DNA of 64,000 bases, from the NCBI GenBank assembly GCA_009781695.1, contig WQVH01000006.1:1-64000 (forward strand). Direction: 5' to 3'. The notes below the pieces were generated by a model that was not told the origin of the DNA, did not search any database, and worked only from the letters and a program-made list of their open reading frames with translations. This stretch comes from Oscillospiraceae bacterium. Its GTDB lineage: Bacteria; Bacillota; Clostridia; Oscillospirales; Oscillospiraceae. Positions 8,274 to 17,167 of this stretch are shown one piece after another; the first letter of the stretch is position 1; every line of letters starts with the position of its first letter. The translations under genes were made by a program, and so were the position numbers.

Positions 8274-10598
8274 ATGACCACAAAAAAATCGGCAGGCAAA
8301 AAGCTTATATCTCTACTACTTTGTGCATTATTGATGATTTCTATTTTCTCTTTCATGCCCACAGCGGCAACGGCCTCTACGCTTCCGACACCATCTAATT
8401 TTGCATACAATGCATCCACCGGAGACTTTACTTGGTTGCACCCCGGCGCTTTTGATGCCGCAATATCTTATCAAATCAGAACAGATGGAGGCGTTCCGCT
8501 CTGGAATGGGCCGCTGCGCAGCGTGCACATCGGCGAGCTTTCGCACAGCATTTTGCAATTAAATTGGCGGCTTGCTACACTGCCAACCTTTAATGCCCAA
8601 GTTGTTGCCCGCAGGGCGGTCGGCACAGACATCACCATGTCCGCAGACAGCAATGCCGTGGCGGTCACCCCATTTACAAACGCTGCACTGAATCAAATCG
8701 TATCACTTTCAGATGGCACGAGGCTCACATGGCAGGCCACTGTTCCGGATACCATAACGCCGGATGTCATCTACAGAATCTATGCCAACAATGTGTTTAG
8801 AACCTCTGTCGATCAGACATATTTTAATCTGTCTGATCTTAATCTATCACCCGGCACAGTGTATACCATCTCCGTCAGAGCGGCAACGCCCGCCGGATTT
8901 GCTATCTCCGCACACAGTAATAGTGTCACTTTTACACCTACTCCGGGGACTTTTCCCGTGAATATAAGCACCGCAGGTGCCGGCACTGCTTTAGCCAATG
9001 TCATGAGCGCCGCACCCGGCACCACCGTCACGCTTTCTGCAACACCCAATCCGGGCGCAACTTTTCATCGTTGGGAAGTCCTGAGCGGTGGGTTTACTAT
9101 AGAGACACTGTCTGCCACCGCTTCATTTATCATGCCTGCACAGGAAGTCACCATCAGGGCGGTGTTCGATCCGGGGCATCATATCACCGTAACGAGAAAT
9201 AATAACGCTTTAGGCACTGCTTCTGCCAATATGGCTGTGGCGATACCGGGTACAACTGTTGAGCTGGTGGCCTCTCCGATTGTTGGAAACCGATTCGTAA
9301 GATGGGAAGTCATCACCGGAAATATTGAGCTGGTAGGTCCTGAATCCAGTGTAACTACCTTTATCATGCCTCATGGCAATGTCACTGTCAGGGCGGTTTT
9401 TGACCCCGGTGCCAGTGTCATTGCTCAGGGTGGTATCGCTGTTTTGCATACCCAAGCGGATGCGCAAGTCACATTGATGCTTCCGGATGATACGGTTACA
9501 GAGATTATTGGCGCTGCAACCGGAGATAATGCAGTGGCCATGTTCGATCTGACGCGCCTCGATAATGTAAATACTGTCATCTTGCCCGCTGCGGCCATCA
9601 CCAGGTTTACAAATGCCCATCTGGGGTTAGAGTTCCGAAAGACGCAAGGCACCATCAGGTTCAACAGAGCGGCCGCTGCCTCAGTGATTGCACAAGGCAT
9701 TGGTACAGATATCTCTATAACACTCTCTGAAGTCCCTCGTGCACAACTGACTTCTGTACAGCAGGATGTTTTGAATACAGATGATGTCGTTTATCGGGTC
9801 GGCATCATGGCGGGCGCGCTGAGTGTTACAAACTACGATGGCGTTTTGACCATTATTGTGCCTTACACTGGTAATCATCCGATGGCTGTCTGGCGATTTT
9901 TGCCGGATGGCAGGCTTGAGGATATTCCCAGTACGCACAACCCCGCAGGGCGGTATGTGACTTTCTCCCCTCCGCATCTTTCATTGTTTGTAGTGGGGCC
10001 TGATTTAAATGCCTTGCAACCGCCGACACCTCCGGATGTAATTGATAATCCATTTGTGGATATACGTCCCGGCGATTGGTTTTATGATGCGGTGTTGTTT
10101 TCTTTTGCCAATAATCTCATGGGGCCGACCAGCGTAGATCCTATGGCTTTTAGTCCTAATATGAATCTCAATCGTGCCATGATCGTCACGATTTTGCACC
10201 GCAGAGAGGGCATGCCTACACCGCTGAGTGCGGTAAATCCCTTTAGCGATGTCCCTTCCGGACAGTGGTTTACCGAGGCGGTCATTTGGGCTGCTGAAAA
10301 TGGTATCGTAACGGGTTTTGATGGGCGATTCAATCCGGGGGCAAATATCAGCCGTCAAGATTTGGCTGTGGTGCTCATGCGTTATGCTGATTTTCGGGAT
10401 TTCAGTTTGCCTACGGTGACTACTTACACTCCGTTTGCTGATGAGCAGAGGATTTCCGGTTATGCCCGAGAGGCGATACGTGATGCGGTTGAGTCCGGTA
10501 TCATCACCGGTAGAAGTGGGAATATTTTTGCTCCGCTTGAAAATTCAACACGCGCAGAAACTGCTATGATGTTATATAGGTTCTTTCGTTCGGTCTAA
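8274..10598 (+). CDS. secreted SLH-domain surface protein with FN3-like and InlB-type repeats
   Basis: A 774-aa cell-surface protein. A signal peptide (basic start, hydrophobic core about 11-30, likely cleavage near TATAS at 35) is followed by two fibronectin-III-like segments (about 36-130 and 131-228). Next come two 'bacterial repeat' domains of the divergent InlB type (about 230-300 and 305-375, each with FxRWEV and a SFIMP- or TFIMP-like motif ending RAVFDPG), then a mixed beta region. Three SLH domains occupy about 587-774 (GDWFYDAV, GQWFTEAVIWAAENGI, SGYAREAI). SLH domains usually anchor proteins to pyruvylated secondary cell-wall polymer, so this is probably an S-layer-associated or adhesin protein. 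GGAGGGG precedes the ATG. It is a tandem paralogue of the next gene. Confidence 0.88.
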   Translation: MTTKKSAGKKLISLLLCALLMISIFSFMPTAATASTLPTPSNFAYNASTGDFTWLHPGAFDAAISYQIRTDGGVPLWNGPLRSVHIGELSHSILQLNWRLATLPTFNAQVVARRAVGTDITMSADSNAVAVTPFTNAALNQIVSLSDGTRLTWQATVPDTITPDVIYRIYANNVFRTSVDQTYFNLSDLNLSPGTVYTISVRAATPAGFAISAHSNSVTFTPTPGTFPVNISTAGAGTALANVMSAAPGTTVTLSATPNPGATFHRWEVLSGGFTIETLSATASFIMPAQEVTIRAVFDPGHHITVTRNNNALGTASANMAVAIPGTTVELVASPIVGNRFVRWEVITGNIELVGPESSVTTFIMPHGNVTVRAVFDPGASVIAQGGIAVLHTQADAQVTLMLPDDTVTEIIGAATGDNAVAMFDLTRLDNVNTVILPAAAITRFTNAHLGLEFRKTQGTIRFNRAAAASVIAQGIGTDISITLSEVPRAQLTSVQQDVLNTDDVVYRVGIMAGALSVTNYDGVLTIIVPYTGNHPMAVWRFLPDGRLEDIPSTHNPAGRYVTFSPPHLSLFVVGPDLNALQPPTPPDVIDNPFVDIRPGDWFYDAVLFSFANNLMGPTSVDPMAFSPNMNLNRAMIVTILHRREGMPTPLSAVNPFSDVPSGQWFTEAVIWAAENGIVTGFDGRFNPGANISRQDLAVVLMRYADFRDFSLPTVTTYTPFADEQRISGYAREAIRDAVESGIITGRSGNIFAPLENSTRAETAMMLYRFFRSV

Positions 10599-10623
10599 AT
10601 CCTTACTTTCTGACTACATTTAG

Positions 10624-10652
10624 TTGACAAGTCCATCTGAACGCATTAAACT
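10624..10652 (+). promoter_or_regulatory. promoter of the second SLH gene
   Basis: TTGACA (10624-10629), a 17-base spacer and TAAACT (10647-10652), 52 bases upstream of the start codon. It suggests that the two SLH genes can be transcribed independently. Confidence 0.5.
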
Positions 10653-10704
10653 GTCTTAAACTATCTATCTATGGGTTAGGTACTTTTGGGGGAGGATCAT
10701 CAAA

Positions 10705-13050
10705 ATGATTAAAGGCAAGTTTCTTGGCACAAGAGCTATGGCGTTTATGCTGTGCGTCTTAATGGTATTTACCATGTTTACATTCGCACCGATCACCGCA
10801 TCAGCTCAGACACTTCACGCGCCGACCAATCTCGTATTCGATGCCAACACTGGGGAGTTTAGCTGGCTTCATCAAGGTCCGCAGCTTCAAGGCGTGACTT
10901 TTGAGATTCAAAACGACATCGGTATTCCGCTTTGGAGCGGAACGGAGCAACGTGTACATATCAGAGAGCTCAATTTGGCGGCAATGCCGCTGAATTGGCA
11001 GCATGCTGTATTGCCTACATTCGTAGCGCAAGTTGTCGCACGTCAGACCACTGCGGGCGGTATTGTGACTTCTTCTGCCAGCAATATGGTTACAGTCAAT
11101 ATTCTTAATGATGCGCAGCTCAATCAAACATTGAGTCTGGTCGATAGTGCACGGCTGACTTGGATGCCGCAATTTCCGGGTCAAAGACCTACCGGAATCA
11201 TCTACAGAATATATGTAAATAATGTTTTTCGAACAACCGTCACGGATCGTACTGAGTTTGATTTAGAGACACTCAATCTCACTGCCGGGCAGACGCATAA
11301 TATTTTTATCAGAACGACAAATCCTTCCGGATTTGCTATATCACAACCCAGCAATACTGTATCATTTACCCCTGCCTCTCAGGGTTTCACCATCACCGTC
11401 AGCGCAACCGGCGGTGGCAGTGTCATGTCTCATCTGACCGAAGCTCCGGCGGGTACTACCGTCACGCTGACTGCTACACCCAACGCCGGTTCATCTTTTT
11501 CACGTTGGGAAGTGCTTGCAGGCGGGTTCGTTGTTGACCACACATCACCGGTGCTGACTTTTATCATGCCGGCACAGGCGGTCTCGATCAGAGCGGTCTT
11601 TGATGCAGGGCATCAGATCTCAGTCACCCGAAACAATAACTACTGGGGTACTGCATCTGCAAATGTAGGCGCTGCCATGCCGGGGATCACTGTCACACTC
11701 ACGGCCACGCCCACAGTGGGTAACAGGTTTGTACGTTGGGAAGTGTTGTCCGGTAACATTACTTTGATCAATGCCGAATCTGCCACTACTCAATTTGTTA
11801 TGCCGAACACAGAGATTCAAATCAGGGCTGTGTTTGAAACCGGTTCCGGGGTCATTGCCGGTAATGTCGGACAGCAGGTATCGGTCAACCATACGCTTTA
11901 TACCGGAAATGCCACACTCGATTTACCGCAGGATATCGTCAATTCAATCATCACCGCCACTTCGGGCGCAACGGCTATTTTTGATATGACGCGCGTCAGC
12001 GGTGTCGAGACAGTCACCGTACCACGCGCTGCACTCAATCAATTTGCCAATGCGAATTTAGGTGTCGAGTTTAGAATGGTACAGGGCAGCGGTCTGAATC
12101 ATATTATCAATCTGGACAGGTTCGCAGTGGCTTCACTGGTCTCACGTGCAACAGGCAATACTGTATCCATCAGCATGTATCTCAGCACCCGCACTGCGCT
12201 GACTACCGCACAACAAAATGTGCTGGCCGCACAGGATGCTGTGTACAATTTCAGACTCAATTCTGTAAATCAAGTCATTGATACCTTTGACGGTCTCTTT
12301 ACGATCACCGTTCCATACACCGGACAGACACCGGTTGCTGTGCGGCGTCTGGCTGCTGATGGCACGCGCGAGGATCAGCCCAGCACATACAATGCGGCCG
12401 CACATACCGTGACATTCTCTCCGACACAACCATTTTATTACCTGGTCGGCTCTGTCCACGCCACGACACCGCCGCCACCGCTTCCACCGGTGCAAAATCC
12501 ATTTTCGGATATTCATACCGGTCAATGGTTCTACGATGATGTCATGTTTGTTTTCGGAAATAATCTGATGGGTCCCACATCCATCAATCCTATGGTATTT
12601 AATCCCAATGCCAATCTCAGCCGTGCCATGATTGTCACCATCTTGCACCGCAGAGAGGGTACTCCGCCACCGGTCAGCATGGTCAATCCATTTACCGATG
12701 TGCCGTCCGGACAATGGTTTACCGAAGCGGTTATTTGGGCTGCGGAAAATGGCATTGTCATGGGCTTTGGCGGTAGATTCAGTCCCAATGCCAATATCTC
12801 TCGTCAGGATTTGGCCGTTATTCTCATGCGTTATGCTGATTTTATAGGTGCAGAGCTGCCGATGGTTGCTACCTATGTGGACTTTGCTGATCAGTCCAGC
12901 ATACAGTCTTATGCCGTTCCGGCCATACGTCAGGCTGTGGAGTCCGGCATCATCACCGGCAGAGTGGGCAATTTGTTTGCTCCGCTGGACAATTCCACCA
13001 GAGCCGAGGCCGCCGCTGTGTTGCATCGATTCATTAGCGCAATCCACTAA
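10705..13050 (+). CDS. secreted SLH-domain surface protein, paralogue
   Basis: A 781-aa protein with the same architecture as its upstream neighbour: signal peptide (about 1-34, ending near TASAQ), two FN3-like segments, two InlB-type repeats (FSRWEV and FVRWEV, each closing with a FIMP- or FVMP-like motif and RAVF), a beta-rich linker and three SLH domains at the C-terminus. The SLH and repeat regions are strikingly alike in the two proteins, while the FN3-like and linker regions are more diverged. This points to an old tandem duplication with the anchor kept. Start ATG at 10705 follows GGGGGAGG. A strong hairpin terminator lies 17 bases after the stop codon. The protein is presumably anchored to the wall polymer built by glycan loci such as those downstream. 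Confidence 0.88.
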   Translation: MIKGKFLGTRAMAFMLCVLMVFTMFTFAPITASAQTLHAPTNLVFDANTGEFSWLHQGPQLQGVTFEIQNDIGIPLWSGTEQRVHIRELNLAAMPLNWQHAVLPTFVAQVVARQTTAGGIVTSSASNMVTVNILNDAQLNQTLSLVDSARLTWMPQFPGQRPTGIIYRIYVNNVFRTTVTDRTEFDLETLNLTAGQTHNIFIRTTNPSGFAISQPSNTVSFTPASQGFTITVSATGGGSVMSHLTEAPAGTTVTLTATPNAGSSFSRWEVLAGGFVVDHTSPVLTFIMPAQAVSIRAVFDAGHQISVTRNNNYWGTASANVGAAMPGITVTLTATPTVGNRFVRWEVLSGNITLINAESATTQFVMPNTEIQIRAVFETGSGVIAGNVGQQVSVNHTLYTGNATLDLPQDIVNSIITATSGATAIFDMTRVSGVETVTVPRAALNQFANANLGVEFRMVQGSGLNHIINLDRFAVASLVSRATGNTVSISMYLSTRTALTTAQQNVLAAQDAVYNFRLNSVNQVIDTFDGLFTITVPYTGQTPVAVRRLAADGTREDQPSTYNAAAHTVTFSPTQPFYYLVGSVHATTPPPPLPPVQNPFSDIHTGQWFYDDVMFVFGNNLMGPTSINPMVFNPNANLSRAMIVTILHRREGTPPPVSMVNPFTDVPSGQWFTEAVIWAAENGIVMGFGGRFSPNANISRQDLAVILMRYADFIGAELPMVATYVDFADQSSIQSYAVPAIRQAVESGIITGRVGNLFAPLDNSTRAEAAAVLHRFISAIH

Positions 13051-13066
13051 ACAGTCATATATTTAT

Positions 13067-13112
13067 AACATCAGCGTAAATCCGGGTTTGGGATTTACGC
13101 TGATGTTTTTAT
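13067..13112 (+). terminator. rho-independent terminator after the SLH genes
   Basis: A perfect 17-bp stem (13067-13083 with 13091-13107) and a 7-base loop are followed by a run of T. It ends the SLH pair and may also serve the convergent RCC1 gene less well. The following 150 bases up to the next repeat hold no recognised gene. Confidence 0.85.
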
Positions 13113-13260
13113 TGGTTGCAGTTCACTGGGTATCTGATGGTATTCTTGATGCCATTGGTTTCACAGGGTCTGAGCCAAGTGTCGCATTGGTAGTTTAAGG
13201 GGGCAAAGTTACCGAAGTTTGCTATTCCATGTCAGTAAATCTTAAAATTAGGCGTTCGCG

Positions 13261-13305
13261 ACTCCCTCAGTCAGCTTCGCTGACAGCTCCCTCGGAGAAG
13301 GGAGT
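13261..13305. repeat. short dispersed hairpin repeat, copy A
   Basis: CTCCCTCAGTCAGC-TTC-GCTGACAG and flanks form a double hairpin: outer ACTCCCT/AGGGAGT, inner GTCAGC/GCTGAC. The same core recurs at 28112-28158. Repeats of this kind are common between clostridial genes. It lies in the convergent gap 13051-13361 together with the SLH terminator. Confidence 0.75.
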
Positions 13306-13361
13306 TAGACTGTTTTTTATGTATTTTCATAGCGCAGAGCATCTAACCTCTGACTCTGTTC

Positions 13362-14918
13362 TTATGAAACAATCGTAACAGTCCGGGATACCGGATCCCA
13401 TGTGACCTGCGCACCAAAGCTCTCTGCAATCGCCCTTGCCGGCACCAGTGTCCTGCTATCAATATTGACCGCCGGAACATCCAATGTAATGTTCTCGCCA
13501 TTGCGAACCAAGAGATCTGAACCCTCCTGCACAAACACCACGACATCACCACGCTCTGCTCTGGCGGTCAGTGTCTGCATATTCCAATCCACACGCGCAC
13601 CCATCGCCGTAAAAATCGCTCTCATAGGCACGAGCGTCCTACCGTCTATGGTCATAGGCGGCATGTCAAATGTAAGCGTCTGCCCATCGAGGATCACGGT
13701 GATCTCTTCACCCGCAGGAGGCAATTCCGGAGGGCGTGTCACAGGCGGTTCGGATGTCAGTACATTTTCTTTAATTGGGACAGGAGACAGGCGATTTACG
13801 GTAGTACCGTCACCCAATTGTCCACGATTATTAAATCCCCAAGCCCACAATATCCCATCGGCACTGATGGCCACAGTATGATCATCACCCGCAGCCACTG
13901 CAACCACATCGCTCATAACCCGCACAGGTGTACTGCTATTGATCCGATCACCGTTGCCGAATTGCCCTTGATTATTCTGACCCCAAGCCCATAAGCTACC
14001 ATCTGCCATTATGGCCATTGTATGGTTTCCGCTGGCTGCAATTGAAACAACATTTTCCTTCAGTTGCACAGGAATTCGGCGGCTGATCCTATTTCCATTT
14101 CCGAACTGACCTCTATCATTTTGACCCATCGCCAAGAGCGTGCCATCATCTAATATCACCATGGTATACGAATCCCCGGCATATACCGAAGCTACATTTT
14201 CCATAATCCTCACAGGATGTCTACTGTTGGTATATGTATCATTGCCAAATTGGCCTCTGTCGTTTTGACCCCAAGCCCAAAGACTACCATCGCCGCGAAT
14301 GACCATGGTAAACATATCTCCTGCTGAAACAGCCGTCACATCCTCCATCACCCTGACCGGACTACGCTTGTTGACCAGTGTGCCATCGCCAAGCTGACCT
14401 GCATTATTGTCGCCCCAAGCCCAGAGACTGCCATCGCTGGTAATGGCTACAGAATGCACCCACAGACGCGCTGCGCCGCCTGCGCCGAGGCCGCCATCAG
14501 TCCGCTTCCAACCTGCGGCTGCATAGATCACATCTTCCATGATTCTTACTGGTGTACGTCTGTTGATTATTGTGCCGTCACCCAATTGACCGCGATCATT
14601 TTGACCCCAAGCCCACAGGCTACCATCGTCTCTCATCGCCAGATTATATCGATCACCTGCTGAGACCATGGTCACACGATCCATGATCCGCACCGGCTCA
14701 CGGCGGCTGATTAATGTACCATCGCCCAACTGCCCTTGACTGTTATCGCCCCATGCCCAGAGCACACCATTGGCATCAATAAACATGGTGTGGCCGCTGC
14801 CCGCACTGACTATTGAGCCATATCCAAATGCGGCAGCATCAGGCATGCCCGACATGACCGGTAATAAAACCAGTATCGCTAAAACTAAAAACGTCGCTTT
14901 CCTTAACATCCTCATCAT
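13362..14918 (-). CDS. secreted RCC1-repeat beta-propeller protein with copper-amine-oxidase-N-like domain
   Basis: A 518-aa secreted protein. After a signal peptide (hydrophobic about 8-24, cleavage near DAAA) come seven RCC1-type repeats, recognisable by GSLWAWGxNxxGQLGDGT with small variations, which should close a seven-bladed propeller (about 30-400). A Pro-rich linker leads to a C-terminal domain with two TLVPxRAI motifs, typical of the copper amine oxidase N-terminal-like domain often found on clostridial surface proteins. The role is probably extracellular binding; no catalytic motif is evident. The ATG at 14918 was preferred to an upstream ATG at 14948 because GGAGG stands 5 bases before it and the signal peptide then starts correctly. 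It lies 50 bases downstream of the dehydratase gene. Confidence 0.85.
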   Translation of the reverse strand: MMRMLRKATFLVLAILVLLPVMSGMPDAAAFGYGSIVSAGSGHTMFIDANGVLWAWGDNSQGQLGDGTLISRREPVRIMDRVTMVSAGDRYNLAMRDDGSLWAWGQNDRGQLGDGTIINRRTPVRIMEDVIYAAAGWKRTDGGLGAGGAARLWVHSVAITSDGSLWAWGDNNAGQLGDGTLVNKRSPVRVMEDVTAVSAGDMFTMVIRGDGSLWAWGQNDRGQFGNDTYTNSRHPVRIMENVASVYAGDSYTMVILDDGTLLAMGQNDRGQFGNGNRISRRIPVQLKENVVSIAASGNHTMAIMADGSLWAWGQNNQGQFGNGDRINSSTPVRVMSDVVAVAAGDDHTVAISADGILWAWGFNNRGQLGDGTTVNRLSPVPIKENVLTSEPPVTRPPELPPAGEEITVILDGQTLTFDMPPMTIDGRTLVPMRAIFTAMGARVDWNMQTLTARAERGDVVVFVQEGSDLLVRNGENITLDVPAVNIDSRTLVPARAIAESFGAQVTWDPVSRTVTIVS

Positions 14919-14968
14919 ATCACCCTCCACAAATCTTTCACCGCTCAATGCTTAATGACACTCAGCGT

Positions 14969-16927
14969 TTAACGCTCAACTTTCCTCTCTCCTCTTTCAA
15001 CTCTCAACTCCCCATGCGCCTTGATCTTCCGCAGCAACCGGACATCTTCCATCTCTCCGTACTCAGGTACCAGCTCGTGCAGAATCTTCATTATCCCATC
15101 TCTATCATTGCGCTCTGCCAGCGATTTTAACTGTTGCAGCATCTTAAACAGATATTCTGCCGAAATCTCAATCGGTGCACCCACAAATACTTTTTGGTTC
15201 TTGGTTTTGTTCAGCCCCTCTTCATCCATAAGCAACTCTTCAAAAAGTTTTTCTCCCGGACGAAGACCCACAAATTTTATGCCGATGTCTCTATAAGGTT
15301 CATAGCCTGAGAGCCGTATGAGTGATTCTGCCAAATCAAGAATCTTCACAGGCTCACCCATATCCAACACAAATATTTCGCCGCCTTTGGCCATCTCTCC
15401 TGCAATGAGCACAAGGCTTACCGCCTCTGAAATCGTCATAAAGTAACGGATAATATCCGGATGGGTGACAGTCACAGGCCCACCGGCGGAGATTTGATCT
15501 CTAAACAACGGAATCACGGAACCATTTGAGCCTAAAACATTTCCAAAACGCACCGCGACAAATTCCGTCTCACTGCGTTGTGCCATAGACTGTATGGTCA
15601 TCTCACATACACGTTTGGTCGCGCCCATGACATTGATGGGATTCACTGCTTTGTCCGTAGATATCATCACAAAGCGCCTGACCTGATGTCTGTCGGCACA
15701 ACGTGCAACATTTAAAGTGCCGAAGATATTATTTTTTACCGCTTCTTCCGGCACCGATTCCATCAGCGGCACATGTTTGTGCGCCGCGGCATGGTATACC
15801 ATCTCAGGACGATAACGCTCAAAGATCAGATCCATTTTATTCTCGTCACGGACAGAGGCCACCTCAGCCACAAGCCCAATGCTCTTGCGTCTGCCTCTCC
15901 CGCGCAAGAGCTCTTGCTGGATATCATAAAGATTATTTTCACTGATGTCTACCATCACTAAACGTTTGGGTCTCTGTGCCATCACCTGTCTGCACAGCTC
16001 CGAACCTATCGAACCGCCCGCACCTGTAATCAAGACCACTCGATCTCTAAGATATTCTGATTTATTTCCTCCAACATCAACCACATCCCGCCCCAGCAGG
16101 TCATCAATGCTCACATCGGTGATCTGCGCAACTATAGATGTCGCATCGGTAACCAGTGCGTATAGATCAGGAACCTTCTTGAGTTGACATTTCGTCTTAG
16201 CACATATATTCGTTATCCTGCTGCGTTCCATATTCGAGGCATCAGGGATGGCCAGTATGATGATGTCTATGCCATGCCGATCTACCAGTTTAGGAATATC
16301 CTCTGTAGTCCCTTCGACCTTTATACGCTGAATTTTACGTCCGACTTTGTTTGTATCATCATCAACAAAGCATATGACTTCATAGCGCCGCTCAGGTTCA
16401 CGATACAGGTCGATCAAAACGGCGTTTCCTGTCTCCCCTGCGCCGATGATCATTACTTTTTTCATTTCAGTGGTCTTTTTTATTCCGGTTCGGGTTGTGC
16501 GGTATGCTCTATACGCCATCCGCAAAAAGAGCGTACTGATCCCCGCCATCATTGATGATAAAAAATACACCGTGATCGGAATCCGGACAGACACCACCGG
16601 AGGTTGAAGCCACAGCCATGTGATCCCCACGAAAGCGCCCGCCGCAACCAGCGTCGCAAGCAAGCATTTGATAAATTCATGCGCCTCGGCGTAGCGCCAA
16701 AGGCTGCCGTACATGCCGAAAAATAAAAATACCAGCAGGAATACCGCAATAAACGTCACGCCGCTGAGCGTCAGTGTCAGAAAATAATCCGAAAGCTCGA
16801 TTCTGCGCATCAGAATCACCCACGAAGCGATATAGCTCAGTGATATCAGCAAAAAATCCGCAACCATCAGCAGAATCTTGCGGTGACGTGTTTTGGCGCC
16901 AATGCTACCTAAGAGACTTAGTTTCAT
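14969..16927 (-). CDS. membrane-bound nucleotide-sugar 4,6-dehydratase, PglF/WbpM/CapD type
   Basis: A 652-aa protein of the long polysaccharide-biosynthesis dehydratase family. Four membrane segments (about 17-130) are followed by a CoA-binding-like Rossmann domain (MIIGAGETG, about 160) and a catalytic SDR domain (ITGAGGSIGSE, about 295). Other conserved segments are AAAHKHVPLME, STDKAVNP and MGATK. Relatives remove water from UDP-GlcNAc to give a 4-keto-6-deoxy sugar. The last residues (ELRVERGERKVER) are encoded by a low-complexity purine/pyrimidine tract, so the true family C-terminus is probably shorter. GGAG precedes the ATG with good spacing. The downstream FucNAc operon has its own shorter dehydratase, so this one may feed a different sugar. 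Confidence 0.88.
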   Translation of the reverse strand: MKLSLLGSIGAKTRHRKILLMVADFLLISLSYIASWVILMRRIELSDYFLTLTLSGVTFIAVFLLVFLFFGMYGSLWRYAEAHEFIKCLLATLVAAGAFVGITWLWLQPPVVSVRIPITVYFLSSMMAGISTLFLRMAYRAYRTTRTGIKKTTEMKKVMIIGAGETGNAVLIDLYREPERRYEVICFVDDDTNKVGRKIQRIKVEGTTEDIPKLVDRHGIDIIILAIPDASNMERSRITNICAKTKCQLKKVPDLYALVTDATSIVAQITDVSIDDLLGRDVVDVGGNKSEYLRDRVVLITGAGGSIGSELCRQVMAQRPKRLVMVDISENNLYDIQQELLRGRGRRKSIGLVAEVASVRDENKMDLIFERYRPEMVYHAAAHKHVPLMESVPEEAVKNNIFGTLNVARCADRHQVRRFVMISTDKAVNPINVMGATKRVCEMTIQSMAQRSETEFVAVRFGNVLGSNGSVIPLFRDQISAGGPVTVTHPDIIRYFMTISEAVSLVLIAGEMAKGGEIFVLDMGEPVKILDLAESLIRLSGYEPYRDIGIKFVGLRPGEKLFEELLMDEEGLNKTKNQKVFVGAPIEISAEYLFKMLQQLKSLAERNDRDGIMKILHELVPEYGEMEDVRLLRKIKAHGELRVERGERKVER

Positions 16928-16957
16928 TCATAACTCCGTAAAACTTCTTCGCCTTCT

Positions 16958-16986
16958 AATATATCAGAAATCAGTGATTTATACAA
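16958..16986 (-). promoter_or_regulatory. promoter of the membrane dehydratase gene
   Basis: On the minus strand TTGTAT (16986-16981), a 17-base spacer and TATATT (16963-16958) lie about 30 bases upstream of the start codon. Confidence 0.5.
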
Positions 16987-17012
16987 GCATCACACATTTT
17001 CGCTATTGAATC

Positions 17013-17145
17013 GTTACTGTACAGCCATTACCCTATTTTGTCATTTAAGAGGGCATTTATTGCCCGAAGAATCTTAAAATGATGCAAATGCGAGGGAAAA
17101 TATTCTTCGCTTTGCTCAAGATGACATTGGAGTGTGTACAGTAAC
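17013..17145. repeat. 133-bp element with perfect 11-bp inverted termini
   Basis: GTTACTGTACA at 17013-17023 and its exact complement at 17135-17145 bound a non-coding stretch. Inside is a GGGC/GCCC hairpin and, on the minus strand, a TGTCATCTTGAGCAAAGCGA segment resembling a repeat widespread in bacterial genomes. It lies between the FucNAc operon end and the dehydratase promoter. It is unrelated to the 167-bp element, and only one copy is in the window. Confidence 0.65.
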
Positions 17146-17167
17146 CAATTGTCACATTCTACAACCC

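Noticed and set aside
12142..13047. 301-codon open frame antisense to the second SLH gene
   Set aside because: It mirrors the repetitive SLH coding sequence, has no ribosome site or family resemblance, and similar antisense frames occur in the first SLH gene.
13110..13198. Short open frame after the SLH terminator (LVAVHWVSDGILDAIG-like peptide)
   Set aside because: No start with ribosome site and no recognised family; could be a decayed gene end but cannot be supported.
13800..14800. Regularly spaced similar segments that might look like a repeat array
   Set aside because: They are the coding sequence of RCC1 blades with about 150-base periodicity, not CRISPR or a non-coding satellite.
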